Shown: piece by piece, positions 47,735 through 56,858 of the stretch
How positions within the stretch are numbered: the first letter of the stretch is position 1
Layout of the letters: every line of letters begins with the position of its first letter
DNA from: Thermotoga petrophila RKU-1
GTDB lineage: Bacteria > Thermotogota > Thermotogae > Thermotogales > Thermotogaceae
Direction of reading: 5' to 3'
DNA: 64,000 bases
NCBI RefSeq assembly: GCF_000016785.1
Contig: NC_009486.1
Coordinates: 558,001 to 622,000 of the forward strand
The notes under the pieces: model-generated
Databases searched by the model: none
Told to the model about the DNA's origin: nothing
The model's input: only the letters and a program-made list of their open reading frames with translations
Position numbers and translations under genes: made by a program

Positions 47735-50029
47735 ATGCGTTTCACAGAAGGGCTGTGGAGATTGAGAGAAGGGGTACAGCTGTTCAAACCAGAACAGGTG
47801 TACGAATACTCCTGCGATGGAAAAAGATTGATCCTTCGATCGCCGTTTCAGAGGGTGGAGCACCGGGGACAGACGCTTCAGGGTCCGGTCTTCGAGATCG
47901 AGATCTCCTCTCCGTTTGAAAACGTAATAAGAATTCGGTTCAGACATTTCAAGGGAGTACTCGAAAAGTCACCGTACTACGAAATCCACCAGGATGAAAG
48001 CTTCACACCGGATATCAAAGAAACAGAAGGAAGTTTTATCTTCACCTCAGGAAAGGTAAAAGCGATCATAAGGAAGAATCCTCTCAAGATGGAATTCTTC
48101 TACGAAGATCGTTTCCTCACGAAATCGGATCTGGGATACGCCGTGGCACCAGAAGGGAGGTTCTGTCTTGAAAGACTTCATCTGAGTGTGGGAGAGATGA
48201 TCTACGGTCTCGGAGAAAGATTCTCACCTTTCGTCAAAAACGGTCAGAGAGTTGTCATGTGGAACGAGGACGCCGGAACGATCTCCGATATGACCTACAA
48301 GAACATCCCGTTCTATGTGAGCAGCAGAAAGTACGGTGTCTTCGTGAACGATCCTGGAAAGGTGGACTTCGAAATTGCAACAGAACATGTGGAAAAGGTG
48401 CAGTTCAGTGTGAAAGGAGAGACTCTGGACTATTTCATCATCGCTGGAAAAGATCTGAAAGAAGTTCTGGAACGCTACACACTTCTCACAGGACGGCCAG
48501 AACTTCCTCCTGGCTGGAGCTTTGGACTCTGGCTCACCACATCCTTCACCACACAGTACGATGAGAGAACTGTGATGGAGTTCGTGGATGGCATGAGAGA
48601 ACGTGACATACCCCTTCATGTCTTTCACTTCGACTGCTTCTGGATGAAGGAGTTTCACTGGGTGGATCTTGAGTGGAACAGGGAGAACTTCCCCGACCCT
48701 GAAGGGTTGTTGAAACGCCTCAAAGAGAAGGGACTGAAGGTGTGCGTCTGGATAAACCCCTATGTCTCTCAGTTTTCGAGTCTCTTTGACGAGGGAAAAG
48801 AAAAGGGCTATTTCCTGAAAAAACCAGACGGAGATGTCTGGCAGACGGACGACTGGCAACCAGGAATGGCGATCATCGATTTCACGAATCCAGAAGCCAG
48901 AAAGTGGTTCGCTTCAAAACTGGAAAGATTGATAGATATGGGGGTTGACTGTTTCAAGACGGACTTTGGAGAGAGAATCCCCACAGATGTGGTCTATTAC
49001 GACGGATCCGATCCTGAGAAAATGCACAACTACTACACCTATCTGTACAACAAAACCGTCTTTGAAACTCTGGAGAGAAAACTCGGAAAGAGAAACGCTG
49101 TCGTCTTCGCGCGGTCTGCAACGGCAGGGAGTCAGAAATTCCCGGTCCACTGGGGAGGAGATTGTCTGGCTTCCTATGAGTCCATGGCGGAAACCCTGAG
49201 AGGGGGTCTTTCTCTCGCACTGTGCGGTTTCGGTTTCTGGAGTCACGACATCGGAGGATTCGAGGACATCACAACACCGGATCTGTACAAGAGATGGGTG
49301 GCATTCGGTCTTCTGTCATCTCACAGCAGGCTCCACGGAAATTCGATGTACAAGGTTCCCTGGAACTTCGATGAAGAAGCGGTGGAGGTGCTCAGATTTT
49401 TCACGAAACTGAAGTGCAAGCTCATGCCCTATATATTCGCCAGCGCAGTCGAAGTACATGAGAGGGGAATCCCTGTCACGAGACCCATGATTTTTGAGTT
49501 TCCAGACGATCCCACCTGTCTCTATCTGGACAGACAGTACATGCTGGGAGAATCACTCCTTGTCGCTCCGATCTTCAGCGAGACGGGAGAGGTAACCTAC
49601 TACCTTCCAGAGGGAGTCTGGACTCACTTTCTCACCGGTGAGAGGATAGAAGGAGGAAGATGGAGAACAGAAAAATACGACTACTTCGGGCTTCCACTCT
49701 TTGTGAGACCAAACTCCGTAATTCCAGCAGGGTCCGTCGATGACAGGCCGGATTACGATTACGCAGACGGTGTCACATTGAACGTTTTTGAAATTTCAAA
49801 CAAAACAGCGCATGTTTACAACACACGGGACGAGGTGGAATTGAGTGTGAAAGTAGAGAGAAGAGAAAACGAGATACACGTTGAGGTCCTGAAGGACTCC
49901 GGAAAACCATGGAAGCTGCTGTTCTGGAACGAAAGGCTTGAAGCTGTGGAAGGCGCTGAGACAAGAGAACTAGAAAAAGGAACAGAGGTGGTTCTCAGCT
50001 TCCAGAGAGCGATTTTAAAGACAAAATGA
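47735..50029 (+). CDS. xylS: GH31 alpha-xylosidase
   Basis: A 764-residue family 31 glycoside hydrolase. The N-terminal beta-sandwich includes GLGERFSPFVKNGQ; the barrel has the nucleophile near residue 410 in CFKTDFGERIP and the acid/base near residue 476 in HWGGD. The sequence KTDFGE is the form found in alpha-xylosidases (YicI-like), while glucosidases usually read WxDMNE. No signal peptide, so it works in the cytoplasm on imported isoprimeverose-type oligosaccharides. AAAAGGAGGTGGG precedes the ATG. It is divergent from the binding-protein/GH42 operon. Confidence 0.92.
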   Translation: MRFTEGLWRLREGVQLFKPEQVYEYSCDGKRLILRSPFQRVEHRGQTLQGPVFEIEISSPFENVIRIRFRHFKGVLEKSPYYEIHQDESFTPDIKETEGSFIFTSGKVKAIIRKNPLKMEFFYEDRFLTKSDLGYAVAPEGRFCLERLHLSVGEMIYGLGERFSPFVKNGQRVVMWNEDAGTISDMTYKNIPFYVSSRKYGVFVNDPGKVDFEIATEHVEKVQFSVKGETLDYFIIAGKDLKEVLERYTLLTGRPELPPGWSFGLWLTTSFTTQYDERTVMEFVDGMRERDIPLHVFHFDCFWMKEFHWVDLEWNRENFPDPEGLLKRLKEKGLKVCVWINPYVSQFSSLFDEGKEKGYFLKKPDGDVWQTDDWQPGMAIIDFTNPEARKWFASKLERLIDMGVDCFKTDFGERIPTDVVYYDGSDPEKMHNYYTYLYNKTVFETLERKLGKRNAVVFARSATAGSQKFPVHWGGDCLASYESMAETLRGGLSLALCGFGFWSHDIGGFEDITTPDLYKRWVAFGLLSSHSRLHGNSMYKVPWNFDEEAVEVLRFFTKLKCKLMPYIFASAVEVHERGIPVTRPMIFEFPDDPTCLYLDRQYMLGESLLVAPIFSETGEVTYYLPEGVWTHFLTGERIEGGRWRTEKYDYFGLPLFVRPNSVIPAGSVDDRPDYDYADGVTLNVFEISNKTAHVYNTRDEVELSVKVERRENEIHVEVLKDSGKPWKLLFWNERLEAVEGAETRELEKGTEVVLSFQRAILKTK

Positions 50030-50049
50030 GGGCGCTTCTGCGCCCTCAT
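50026..50049. terminator. bidirectional terminator shared by xylS and the isomerase
   Basis: A perfect 10-bp stem, ATGAGGGCGC TTCT GCGCCCTCAT. It includes the stop of the plus-strand xylosidase and the last codons of the minus-strand isomerase, so both genes end in one hairpin. Confidence 0.85.
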
Positions 50050-51467
50050 TTCATAAGCACAAAATCGATACCGGCTATTTCACAGAAGGTTTTGATCTCC
50101 TCCACGTAGTCTCCGTAGACGCCGTGGATGTGGTTGGAGGAATATTTGGTCAGGAATTCGTCTATAGGTGTCTCCATCTTCAAAAACGCGTGCGGCCAGT
50201 TGTTCTGTATGCTGTCTGCTATCTCGTAGTTTTTCTCCTCCCCAAAGTCCACGAACTCTCCAGGAACGACTGTGAATCTGTACCTTCCATCTTCCCTCGT
50301 GAGTCTTCCAAGTGTCACTTTTCCGGGTGCTGCTATGTGTTTTACCGCTGCACCACCTGCGGGGAAGTAGAACGTCTGTGGATAGAACTCCACTTTCTTC
50401 ATGTTCTCGTCGGGATCGAACGATCTGGCTGCAAAGTACGTTGCGTGGTTTCCTGAGTTGCACAGATCCAGTACATCGTACTCCTCCACGTAGTGTCTCA
50501 CGTCCGCAAAGAGCACGGGTGTCTTTGCGATCAACTTGAATATCTGCATCGTGAGCGCTCCATCGGAATCTGCCTCTGTTGCACACACGATCGGTTCGTG
50601 TTCTCCTTCCCAGTCGTAAGGATCATTCAGGAACGCCTCTGTCACATCCATCGTCACGAAGTGTTCTGTGAGTTCAAGCTGGCCTTTTATTCCCACAAAG
50701 TCCAGCTCCATCTCCTCCACGATCTCTCTCACCGCGTGGTAGCTCTTTATCTGGAGTTCAAGCTTTTCGGGTGTGAGGTACTTCCCATCGTAGTGAAACG
50801 CTTTTGCTTTCTCTTCAATCCAGAGCCTTCCTTTCCTTGCGCGCTCGTCCGGTATCAGCTGGCTTCTTCGAACGATTTCGAACTGGTCTATATGCTCCAC
50901 ATCGACACCGAAAATCTTGTTCCACAGATCCACGTTAGGAACGGCGGTGTACATACCCATCGATCTTCCACCGAACACACCGTATCTCTGACCCCTGAGT
51001 TTTTTGTATGTGCTTCCCGCTCTGATGAATGCCATCACTTTCCTGAGAACTTTCTCGTCTTTTATGCTGCCCCACATCCTGTAGTGCTTCGTTCCGTCCT
51101 GTTCCAGAGCCCCCGCCGCAGAAAGCATCGCAACCATACCAGGATACTGCGGGTTTATGTTGGAAAAGAGCAAAAACGGTCCCGGTGCAAATTTACTCGC
51201 AAGGACTGTGAAATGAGGAAACGCCCAAACTGCGTAGTTGAAGATGGTAACTTCCGCTCCCTCTTCTGCAAGTCTTTTTGCCTCTTTTTTCGCTATTGAG
51301 GGCTTCCACACGATTTCTTTTGCCCTGATTACCTCCACTTCTCCTGTTTCTTCCAGAGTTTTCGCTATCTCATCTTCGAACTTTTTCACAATTCCCTCAA
51401 GTTCCTTGTGCACGTACTCTCTTCCATCGGAAAAACTGATGAGTCCCACCCTGTATTTTTGCTTCAT
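50046..51467 (-). CDS. L-fucose isomerase-like protein
   Basis: A 473-residue protein of the L-fucose/L-arabinose isomerase superfamily. The first two domains are alpha/beta (VGLISFSDGREYVHKE, then VWAFPHFTVLASKF, GVFGGRSMGMYTAVPN). Metal-ligand candidates are in FVGIKGQLELTEHF, ATEADSDGALTMQ and NNWPHAFLK. It would convert fucose released by the adjacent GH29 enzyme to fuculose. It is shorter than E. coli FucI (591), as in the variant found in Thermotoga. It overlaps the fucosidase by 4 nt. Confidence 0.87.
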   Translation of the reverse strand: MKQKYRVGLISFSDGREYVHKELEGIVKKFEDEIAKTLEETGEVEVIRAKEIVWKPSIAKKEAKRLAEEGAEVTIFNYAVWAFPHFTVLASKFAPGPFLLFSNINPQYPGMVAMLSAAGALEQDGTKHYRMWGSIKDEKVLRKVMAFIRAGSTYKKLRGQRYGVFGGRSMGMYTAVPNVDLWNKIFGVDVEHIDQFEIVRRSQLIPDERARKGRLWIEEKAKAFHYDGKYLTPEKLELQIKSYHAVREIVEEMELDFVGIKGQLELTEHFVTMDVTEAFLNDPYDWEGEHEPIVCATEADSDGALTMQIFKLIAKTPVLFADVRHYVEEYDVLDLCNSGNHATYFAARSFDPDENMKKVEFYPQTFYFPAGGAAVKHIAAPGKVTLGRLTREDGRYRFTVVPGEFVDFGEEKNYEIADSIQNNWPHAFLKMETPIDEFLTKYSSNHIHGVYGDYVEEIKTFCEIAGIDFVLMK

Positions 51468-52804
51468 TCTTCCACCGCCTCCAGCACGAGCGTTATACTG
51501 TCTGTTTCAAGGAGCTTTTTGAGTACTGTGATTTCCAGGTTCTTCCCCACATTTTTGAAGCTCAATCTCTCCCCCGTCAGGAAATGTCTCACTGTCCCTG
51601 CTGATAGATTGAGATCCTCAATTACAATTTTTTCTCCGGTCGGGATGCCAAGAAAGATGGCAAAGATTCTGTTACATTTTCTGGTGAACCTGATCTCTGT
51701 TCCATCCTCAGTCTTCGCACAGCACCTTTCCCAGACAGAAGTACCGTAGATGGCATCTCCGTACTTTCTCAGCCATTCACCAAGGCCCAGGAGTCTTTCT
51801 TTTTGCAGATCCGAAATCGTTCCGTCGCCCTTTGGGCCAACGTTCAAAAGGAGATTTCCTCCCTTGCTCACAACGTCCACGAGTGTGTAGACGAGCTGTT
51901 CAACAGAGAGCATGTGTTCCGGTCCCTCGTTCTGGTTGTATCCGAAGGAGAGTCCTATTCCCCTTGTGAACTCCCATTTGTAGCCCGGCAGATCCCCCGG
52001 ATAGTTCACATGGTATTCGGCCGTTTTGAAATCCCAGTGCGGCAGTCCCCACCTGTCGTTCACAGCACCCTCTGAATGTTTGTTGTAGTAGTAAGTGAAG
52101 AGATACTTCAGGTCTTCCTTTCCTTTATCCGGCCAGCCCATGTCGTTCCAGAGAACGTCGGGAAGGTACAGATCCACAAGTTCCATGACCTGTTTGTAGG
52201 CGTAATCCGCGTACTCGTAGGTGTTCGGCCTGATGTAGGAGAGATCCTCAGGATACCTTATCGGCTCGGTCGTGAAGCGCCAGTCCAGACCTCCTGAGTA
52301 GTACACTCCAAATCTCAATCCGGCTTCTCTCACAGCTTTTGCGAGCTCTCCTATGAGGTCTCTCTTCGGTCCTCTCTTCACGGAGTTGAAATCTGTGTAT
52401 TTCGTCCCCCACAGACAGAATCCATCGTGGTGTTTCGTTGTCGGTATCACGTACTTCGCTCCTGCTTTTTTGAAGAGGTCTGCCCACTCGTGTGGATCCC
52501 ACTTCTCTGCGGTGAAAAGATCTGCAAACTTCTCGTACTCGAAATCTTCCTCATAGGTCTTCACGTGGTATTTCCAGGTGGGACTCTCCTTGATCCTGAG
52601 GGAATTTTCGTACCACTCAGCGTACGGATTCTGAAAAAACCACACATCCATCGGTACTTTGCCGAGTTCTCCGGTGGGCGTCGCCCATCCCGGAACAGAG
52701 TAAATCCCCCAGTGAATGAAGATCCCAAACTTCGCTTCGTCGAACCATTTTGGTACTGTGTGTTCCCTCAGAGATTCCCATGTAGGTTTGTAACGATGAT
52801 TCAC
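51464..52804 (-). CDS. GH29 alpha-L-fucosidase
   Basis: A 446-residue retaining fucosidase, recognisable as the structurally studied T. maritima enzyme. The nucleophile Asp is residue 221 here (DVLWNDMGWP). The fucose-binding histidines are in FIHWGIY and TKHHDGF. Beyond the barrel (to about residue 350) lies the C-terminal beta-sandwich. No signal peptide, so it acts inside the cell on imported fucosylated oligosaccharides. GTG start after GAGGGGGAT. It is upstream of the isomerase and downstream of a split aldolase and a kinase in one operon. Confidence 0.94.
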   Translation of the reverse strand: MNHRYKPTWESLREHTVPKWFDEAKFGIFIHWGIYSVPGWATPTGELGKVPMDVWFFQNPYAEWYENSLRIKESPTWKYHVKTYEEDFEYEKFADLFTAEKWDPHEWADLFKKAGAKYVIPTTKHHDGFCLWGTKYTDFNSVKRGPKRDLIGELAKAVREAGLRFGVYYSGGLDWRFTTEPIRYPEDLSYIRPNTYEYADYAYKQVMELVDLYLPDVLWNDMGWPDKGKEDLKYLFTYYYNKHSEGAVNDRWGLPHWDFKTAEYHVNYPGDLPGYKWEFTRGIGLSFGYNQNEGPEHMLSVEQLVYTLVDVVSKGGNLLLNVGPKGDGTISDLQKERLLGLGEWLRKYGDAIYGTSVWERCCAKTEDGTEIRFTRKCNRIFAIFLGIPTGEKIVIEDLNLSAGTVRHFLTGERLSFKNVGKNLEITVLKKLLETDSITLVLEAVEE

Positions 52805-52818
52805 TGTGTATCCCCCTC

Positions 52819-53304
52819 TTACAAATTGAGCCTCTGAACAACTTCCTCATAACTCAAATCATCGTGTATGATAGATTTCAGGGCTGCCATGACTTCTTCC
52901 ATGTTTTCTCTCTGCCATACGTTTTTTCCAAACATCACTCCTTTTGCGCCTGACCTCACTGATTCCTGAACTACCTTCAGAACCTGCTTTGGATCGTCTG
53001 ACTTTGGTCCTCCAAGCACAAAAACGGGAACACGAAGTCTATGGATTATCCGAGAGAGACGTTCTTCTCCCAAGAACTGAATCTTCAAAATATCCACTCC
53101 TATCTCCACAGCTATTCTCACAGCAGATTCTATGAGATCAAGATCGTTTCTCTCTGAAACATTCTCCCCCTGCAAGACCGGTTCGACCACCAATGGCATG
53201 TCCCAGTGCTCACATTCTTCAACGGCCTTTGATATCACTTGAACAACTTCGGCCTGTGTACTCTTTTCTAACCCCAATGGGAATAGAATCTTCACAGCAT
53301 CCAC
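52819..53304 (-). pseudogene. DhnA/LacD-like aldolase, C-terminal fragment
   Basis: 161 codons from GTG 53304 that read as the C-terminal two thirds of a class I aldolase barrel (DhnA/FbaB/LsrF family). Features are DAVKILFPLGLEKS, PLVVEPVL, GVDILKIQF, where the Schiff-base Lys is expected, and FVLGGPKSDDP. Phosphate-site sequence GAKGVMFGKNVWQ ends it. The N-terminal part lies in another frame just upstream, with about 30 residues missing at the junction (family proteins are about 265 long). It has no ribosome-binding site of its own, but its start overlaps the first frame by 13 nt, so some reinitiation is possible. Confidence 0.7.
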
Positions 53305-53531
53305 GCAGGGGTATTTTTCCCTCTGAACAAATGATCTGTCAATCTCGCTACGCCAGGATTCAAAAGAACTCCATCCATACCACAGGATATTGCTCTCTCT
53401 AAAGTTTTCATAGGATCCTCCAGTCCCTCTACGTTCCCAAACATCAAGCCATGATCTAAAGCAACAATAAGAGATCTATTAGACTTCGGATTCAAAAGCC
53501 TCGAAAACCTCACTGCCTTTCCACCATACAT
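53292..53531 (-). pseudogene. DhnA/LacD-like aldolase, N-terminal fragment
   Basis: 79 codons from ATG 53531 (SD AAGGAGTGA). They encode the N-terminus of the same aldolase family: RLLNPKSNRSLIVALDHGLMFG, then GMDGVLLNPGVARL. After FRGKNTP the reading ends in AWML and TGA, whereas intact relatives continue with a further strand and helix before the DAVK segment seen in the other fragment. A deletion that also shifted the frame explains both pieces. If the kinase next door makes fuculose-1-phosphate, this would have been its aldolase. Confidence 0.7.
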
Positions 53532-53548
53532 CCAACTCACTCCTTATT

Positions 53549-54994
53549 TTAGAACCCATAGATTTTGCTTCTAAGCTTTAAATACTCGAGGTATTTCCTT
53601 TGGAAGTAATCGCTCTCACCCGGATAGAAATATTCATATTCAAAGTTCTGAGAAGTTTCTTTGAAAAACTCTTCCCAATTCTCTTGGCCCGTTTTTGCGA
53701 TTTTAGCTATCATGGCAGCACCAAGAGCGACACTTTCATGAACAGAGAAGACTTTCACGACTCTGCCAAAGACACTCGCTTTTACCTTCAACCACTCTCT
53801 TAGCTGACTCCCTCCACCTGTTGCCACAACCTCATAATCTTTCAATCCCAGCTTCTCGAATTCGTTAAGACAGTTTTTCATCTCGAAAGCGATCGATTCA
53901 AGAGCAGCAGAGATGATAACATCCCGATCATCCGTGTCTTTCAAGTTGAAAAACGCTCCACTGATCTCTTCCCTGTCGAATGTACCACGAAGGTAGGGGA
54001 AGAAAAAGGCTGTATTTTTTTGATAATTAAACATCCTGAAAATGGAATAATCTTCCTTGAAAATTTTGCTGAGAAGCCAGTCTATACAGAATCCACCCGT
54101 GGGAAGACCTGTGAGAAGATAGTACTTACCAGGGATACAGTGGAAACCGGCTTGGAACACCTTTGGAACCTTCTTCAGGTATCTCTCTAAAGTTTCTCTG
54201 CTGACTGTCCAGAGCATAGCCTCCGTCGTGCCAGAGGAATCCATCAACTTGGTTTCATCGTGAACACCAACGGCATAGGAAGCCGTTATATGGTCCTGAC
54301 CAGCTGTTGTTACAATCACCTCTTCGGGAAAACCGATCTCTTTGGAAATTTCCTCCCTTATCTTTCCTCGTGGAACTCCACTATCTACAACTTCGGGAAG
54401 GTGCTCTTTTGGAATGCCAGATGCCTCTACTAATTCATCGTCCCATTCTCCCGTGAGTATGTTCATCAACAACGTTCTTGAGGAGTGTACCCTGTCCATC
54501 GCAACGTTTCCTGTCAACAAAAAAGCTATCAAACTTGTCACATCGAGCCACTTGTAAACTCTTTGGCTCAATTCTTCACTTCTTTTGTAGAACTTTTTCA
54601 TTTTGAACACAGAGTATATCCACGAAGGCCATAACCCTGTTTTTTTGAATATCACAATCGGTGGTACTTTTTCCAAAAACTCTCTGTATTCTCCCAGAAC
54701 GTTTTTGTTGTACCACATCATTCCGCCCCGAAGTACTTCTCCATCATTCGATACTGGAAACACCGTCTCTCCGAGGGAAGAAACACCAATGGCTTCTATC
54801 TTCTTTTTTATCTCCTTTGGAATCGACTTGAGAGAACCCAGAATCTCCGCAAAGAGTTTCTTTGATGACAGAAAATCGCCTTCTTCACTGGAAATCACCG
54901 GTGTTCTGAATTTTTTCAAAAACACTACTTTGAAACTATCATTGAACACCAGAACTTTCGTGTTGGTCGTCCCCACATCTATACCGCAATACAC
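53549..54994 (-). CDS. FGGY-family carbohydrate kinase (candidate fuculokinase)
   Basis: A 481-residue sugar kinase. It has the phosphate-1 loop GIDVGTTNTKVLVF at the N-terminus, the catalytic Asp in TAGQDHITASYAVG, and the adenosine motif ATGGGSQLREWLK near the C-terminus. The size and motifs are of the FGGY family (xylulokinase, gluconokinase, fuculokinase). Its place in the fucosidase-isomerase operon favours fuculose as substrate, though xylulose or a sugar acid is not excluded. GTG start behind GAGGGA; codon use is somewhat richer in A/T than in the flanking genes. Confidence 0.85.
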   Translation of the reverse strand: MYCGIDVGTTNTKVLVFNDSFKVVFLKKFRTPVISSEEGDFLSSKKLFAEILGSLKSIPKEIKKKIEAIGVSSLGETVFPVSNDGEVLRGGMMWYNKNVLGEYREFLEKVPPIVIFKKTGLWPSWIYSVFKMKKFYKRSEELSQRVYKWLDVTSLIAFLLTGNVAMDRVHSSRTLLMNILTGEWDDELVEASGIPKEHLPEVVDSGVPRGKIREEISKEIGFPEEVIVTTAGQDHITASYAVGVHDETKLMDSSGTTEAMLWTVSRETLERYLKKVPKVFQAGFHCIPGKYYLLTGLPTGGFCIDWLLSKIFKEDYSIFRMFNYQKNTAFFFPYLRGTFDREEISGAFFNLKDTDDRDVIISAALESIAFEMKNCLNEFEKLGLKDYEVVATGGGSQLREWLKVKASVFGRVVKVFSVHESVALGAAMIAKIAKTGQENWEEFFKETSQNFEYEYFYPGESDYFQRKYLEYLKLRSKIYGF

Positions 54995-55007
54995 AAAAAT
55001 CCCTCAC

Positions 55008-55964
55008 TTACCGAGAAAAAATCCCCTTCATCAACGCTTTGCTGTGAGACGATAGGTAATCCTTCACCCCTTCAAGATCCAGACGATCGGTGACAAGTTT
55101 TTCGAAGGGAAACTCTCCAGATTCTATGATCTTCACCGCTTCTTTCATTGTGAAGGGATTCAGGTAAGATCCGAGTATTTTCATCTCCTTTCGATATATT
55201 TCGAACGGTGAGATATCAACCATCTTGTCTTTGGAGATGACACTGAACTGAAGGAGTGTTCCACCTTTTCCTACGTGATCGAAACACGTTTTAAATCCCT
55301 CTGCCGTTCCGGAGCACTCGACAACAAGATCGTACTCACCTTTCGGTTCGTCCACTTTCAATCCAAAATTTTGTACAACGTATTCCGCGCGTTTCTCGTC
55401 CTTCTCTGCAAGGACTATCTCTGCACCCGGAAAAATTTTCTTGAAGATCAGACCAAAAATCACACCTATACTACCTGCTCCGACTACGAGGATTCTGTCG
55501 TAGAATCCATGTTTCACCATCTTCACTCCTTCGAGAACACAGGAAAGCGGTTCTGCGAAAACGGCTCTCTCTGCGGGTACATTTCTCACAGGATAAACCT
55601 GTGAGTTCTCCACGAGCACGTATTCCGCAAATCCTCCTGGTTCTGTCACGCCCGTTGCCTGAAGGTTTTCACAGAACTGAGACATACCTTTTCTACAGTA
55701 GTCACACTTCCCACAGGATCTGTTGGGATCGATCACAACCATCTGCCCCTTTTCGAAAACACCCGATCTTTCAACGACGCCGACGATCTCATGCCCTGGA
55801 ACAACTGGATAGTTGGCGTTGGTGCCTCCTGAGAATATCTTGTAGTCGGTTCCACAGATACCGCACGCGAGTACTTTCACGAGGGTCTGATCTTCACCGG
55901 GAACGGGTATCTCTTTCTCCACAACACTCGCAACACCGGGTTTTTCTATCAAAAGTACTTTCAT
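55008..55964 (-). CDS. zinc-dependent medium-chain alcohol/polyol dehydrogenase
   Basis: A 318-residue MDR dehydrogenase. The catalytic zinc ligands are CGICGTDY and PGHEIVG; the structural zinc lobe has four cysteines (CGKCDYCRKGMSQFC). The coenzyme loop is VVGAGSIGVIFGL, and Glu in LAEKDEKR suggests NAD preference. It resembles sorbitol/threonine dehydrogenases. It sits third in the fucose-type operon (SDR, this gene, kinase, aldolase, fucosidase, isomerase) and could reduce lactaldehyde or oxidise fucose or another released sugar. Confidence 0.88.
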   Translation of the reverse strand: MKVLLIEKPGVASVVEKEIPVPGEDQTLVKVLACGICGTDYKIFSGGTNANYPVVPGHEIVGVVERSGVFEKGQMVVIDPNRSCGKCDYCRKGMSQFCENLQATGVTEPGGFAEYVLVENSQVYPVRNVPAERAVFAEPLSCVLEGVKMVKHGFYDRILVVGAGSIGVIFGLIFKKIFPGAEIVLAEKDEKRAEYVVQNFGLKVDEPKGEYDLVVECSGTAEGFKTCFDHVGKGGTLLQFSVISKDKMVDISPFEIYRKEMKILGSYLNPFTMKEAVKIIESGEFPFEKLVTDRLDLEGVKDYLSSHSKALMKGIFSR

Positions 55965-55976
55965 ATTCTAACCTCC

Positions 55977-56750
55977 TCACCAGACGGTGTAGCCTCCGTC
56001 TATCACAAGATCGTGCCCTGTCATGTAATCTGAGGCGGGACTTGCAAGGAAGATAGCAGCTCCTATCAGATCGTCCACCTCTCCCAGTCTTCCAAGAGGG
56101 ATCATGTCGAGCCAGAGGGGAACAAGATCTTTCACGTTTGGAGATTCTATGAGAGGTGTTCTGATGTATCCGGGGCTTATGCTGTTCACCCTGATTCCGT
56201 ACGGGGCCCACTCGGCGGCCAGAGATCTGGTGAGATGGATCACACCCGCTTTCGAAGCGTTGTAAGCTGTCTGCTTCTGAGGTTTGTTCACGATGTGTCC
56301 GGACATGGACGCGATGTTTATGATCTTTCCGTATTTTCTTTCCTTCATAGCGTGGAACTCCGCTTTTGCGGAAAGAAACACCCCAACCAGATTCACATCT
56401 ATTACCTTTTTCCATCGTTCAACAGGGTAGTTCTCAGCTTCGCACCAGTCCCCTATCCCCGCGTTGTTGACTCCTATGTCGAGTCTTCCCCATCTGTCCA
56501 GCGCCTTTTTGACTGCTCCAAAACAATCCTCTTCTTTCGTTACATCTCCAACATAGAAATCTGCTTCACCACCTTTTTCTTTTATCTCTTCGACCGTTCT
56601 TCTAGCTGTTTCTTCGTTTATGTCCATGATCAAAACAGCTGCACCCACCGCTGCCAGCGCCTGAGCAAGGGCCTTCCCGATTCCTTGCCCCCCACCTGTC
56701 ACCATAGCAACCCTTCTTTTCAAAGAGAAAAGCTTTTCAAGAATATTCAC
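55977..56750 (-). CDS. SDR-family sugar dehydrogenase
   Basis: A 257-residue classical short-chain dehydrogenase: VTGGGQGIGKALAQALA, NNAGIGDW, NIASMSGHIVNKPQ, and YNASKAGVIHLTRSLAAEWA with Tyr and Lys. An Asp at the end of strand 2 (LIMDINEETAR) indicates NAD. The C-terminal GHDLVIDGGYTV is standard. It opens the fucose-type operon, divergent from a PfkB kinase. Relatives act on fucose, gluconate or mannitol. GTG start after GGGAGGGA. Confidence 0.88.
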   Translation of the reverse strand: MNILEKLFSLKRRVAMVTGGGQGIGKALAQALAAVGAAVLIMDINEETARRTVEEIKEKGGEADFYVGDVTKEEDCFGAVKKALDRWGRLDIGVNNAGIGDWCEAENYPVERWKKVIDVNLVGVFLSAKAEFHAMKERKYGKIINIASMSGHIVNKPQKQTAYNASKAGVIHLTRSLAAEWAPYGIRVNSISPGYIRTPLIESPNVKDLVPLWLDMIPLGRLGEVDDLIGAAIFLASPASDYMTGHDLVIDGGYTVW

Positions 56751-56858
56751 AACGATCCCTCCCGGAAAAATAACAGTTCAACACAATATTAACACACTTC
56801 GCCTTGAAGTATAATGAAGATGAAATAGAAAATCGTTTTCCGGCGGAGGTGTATTCTT

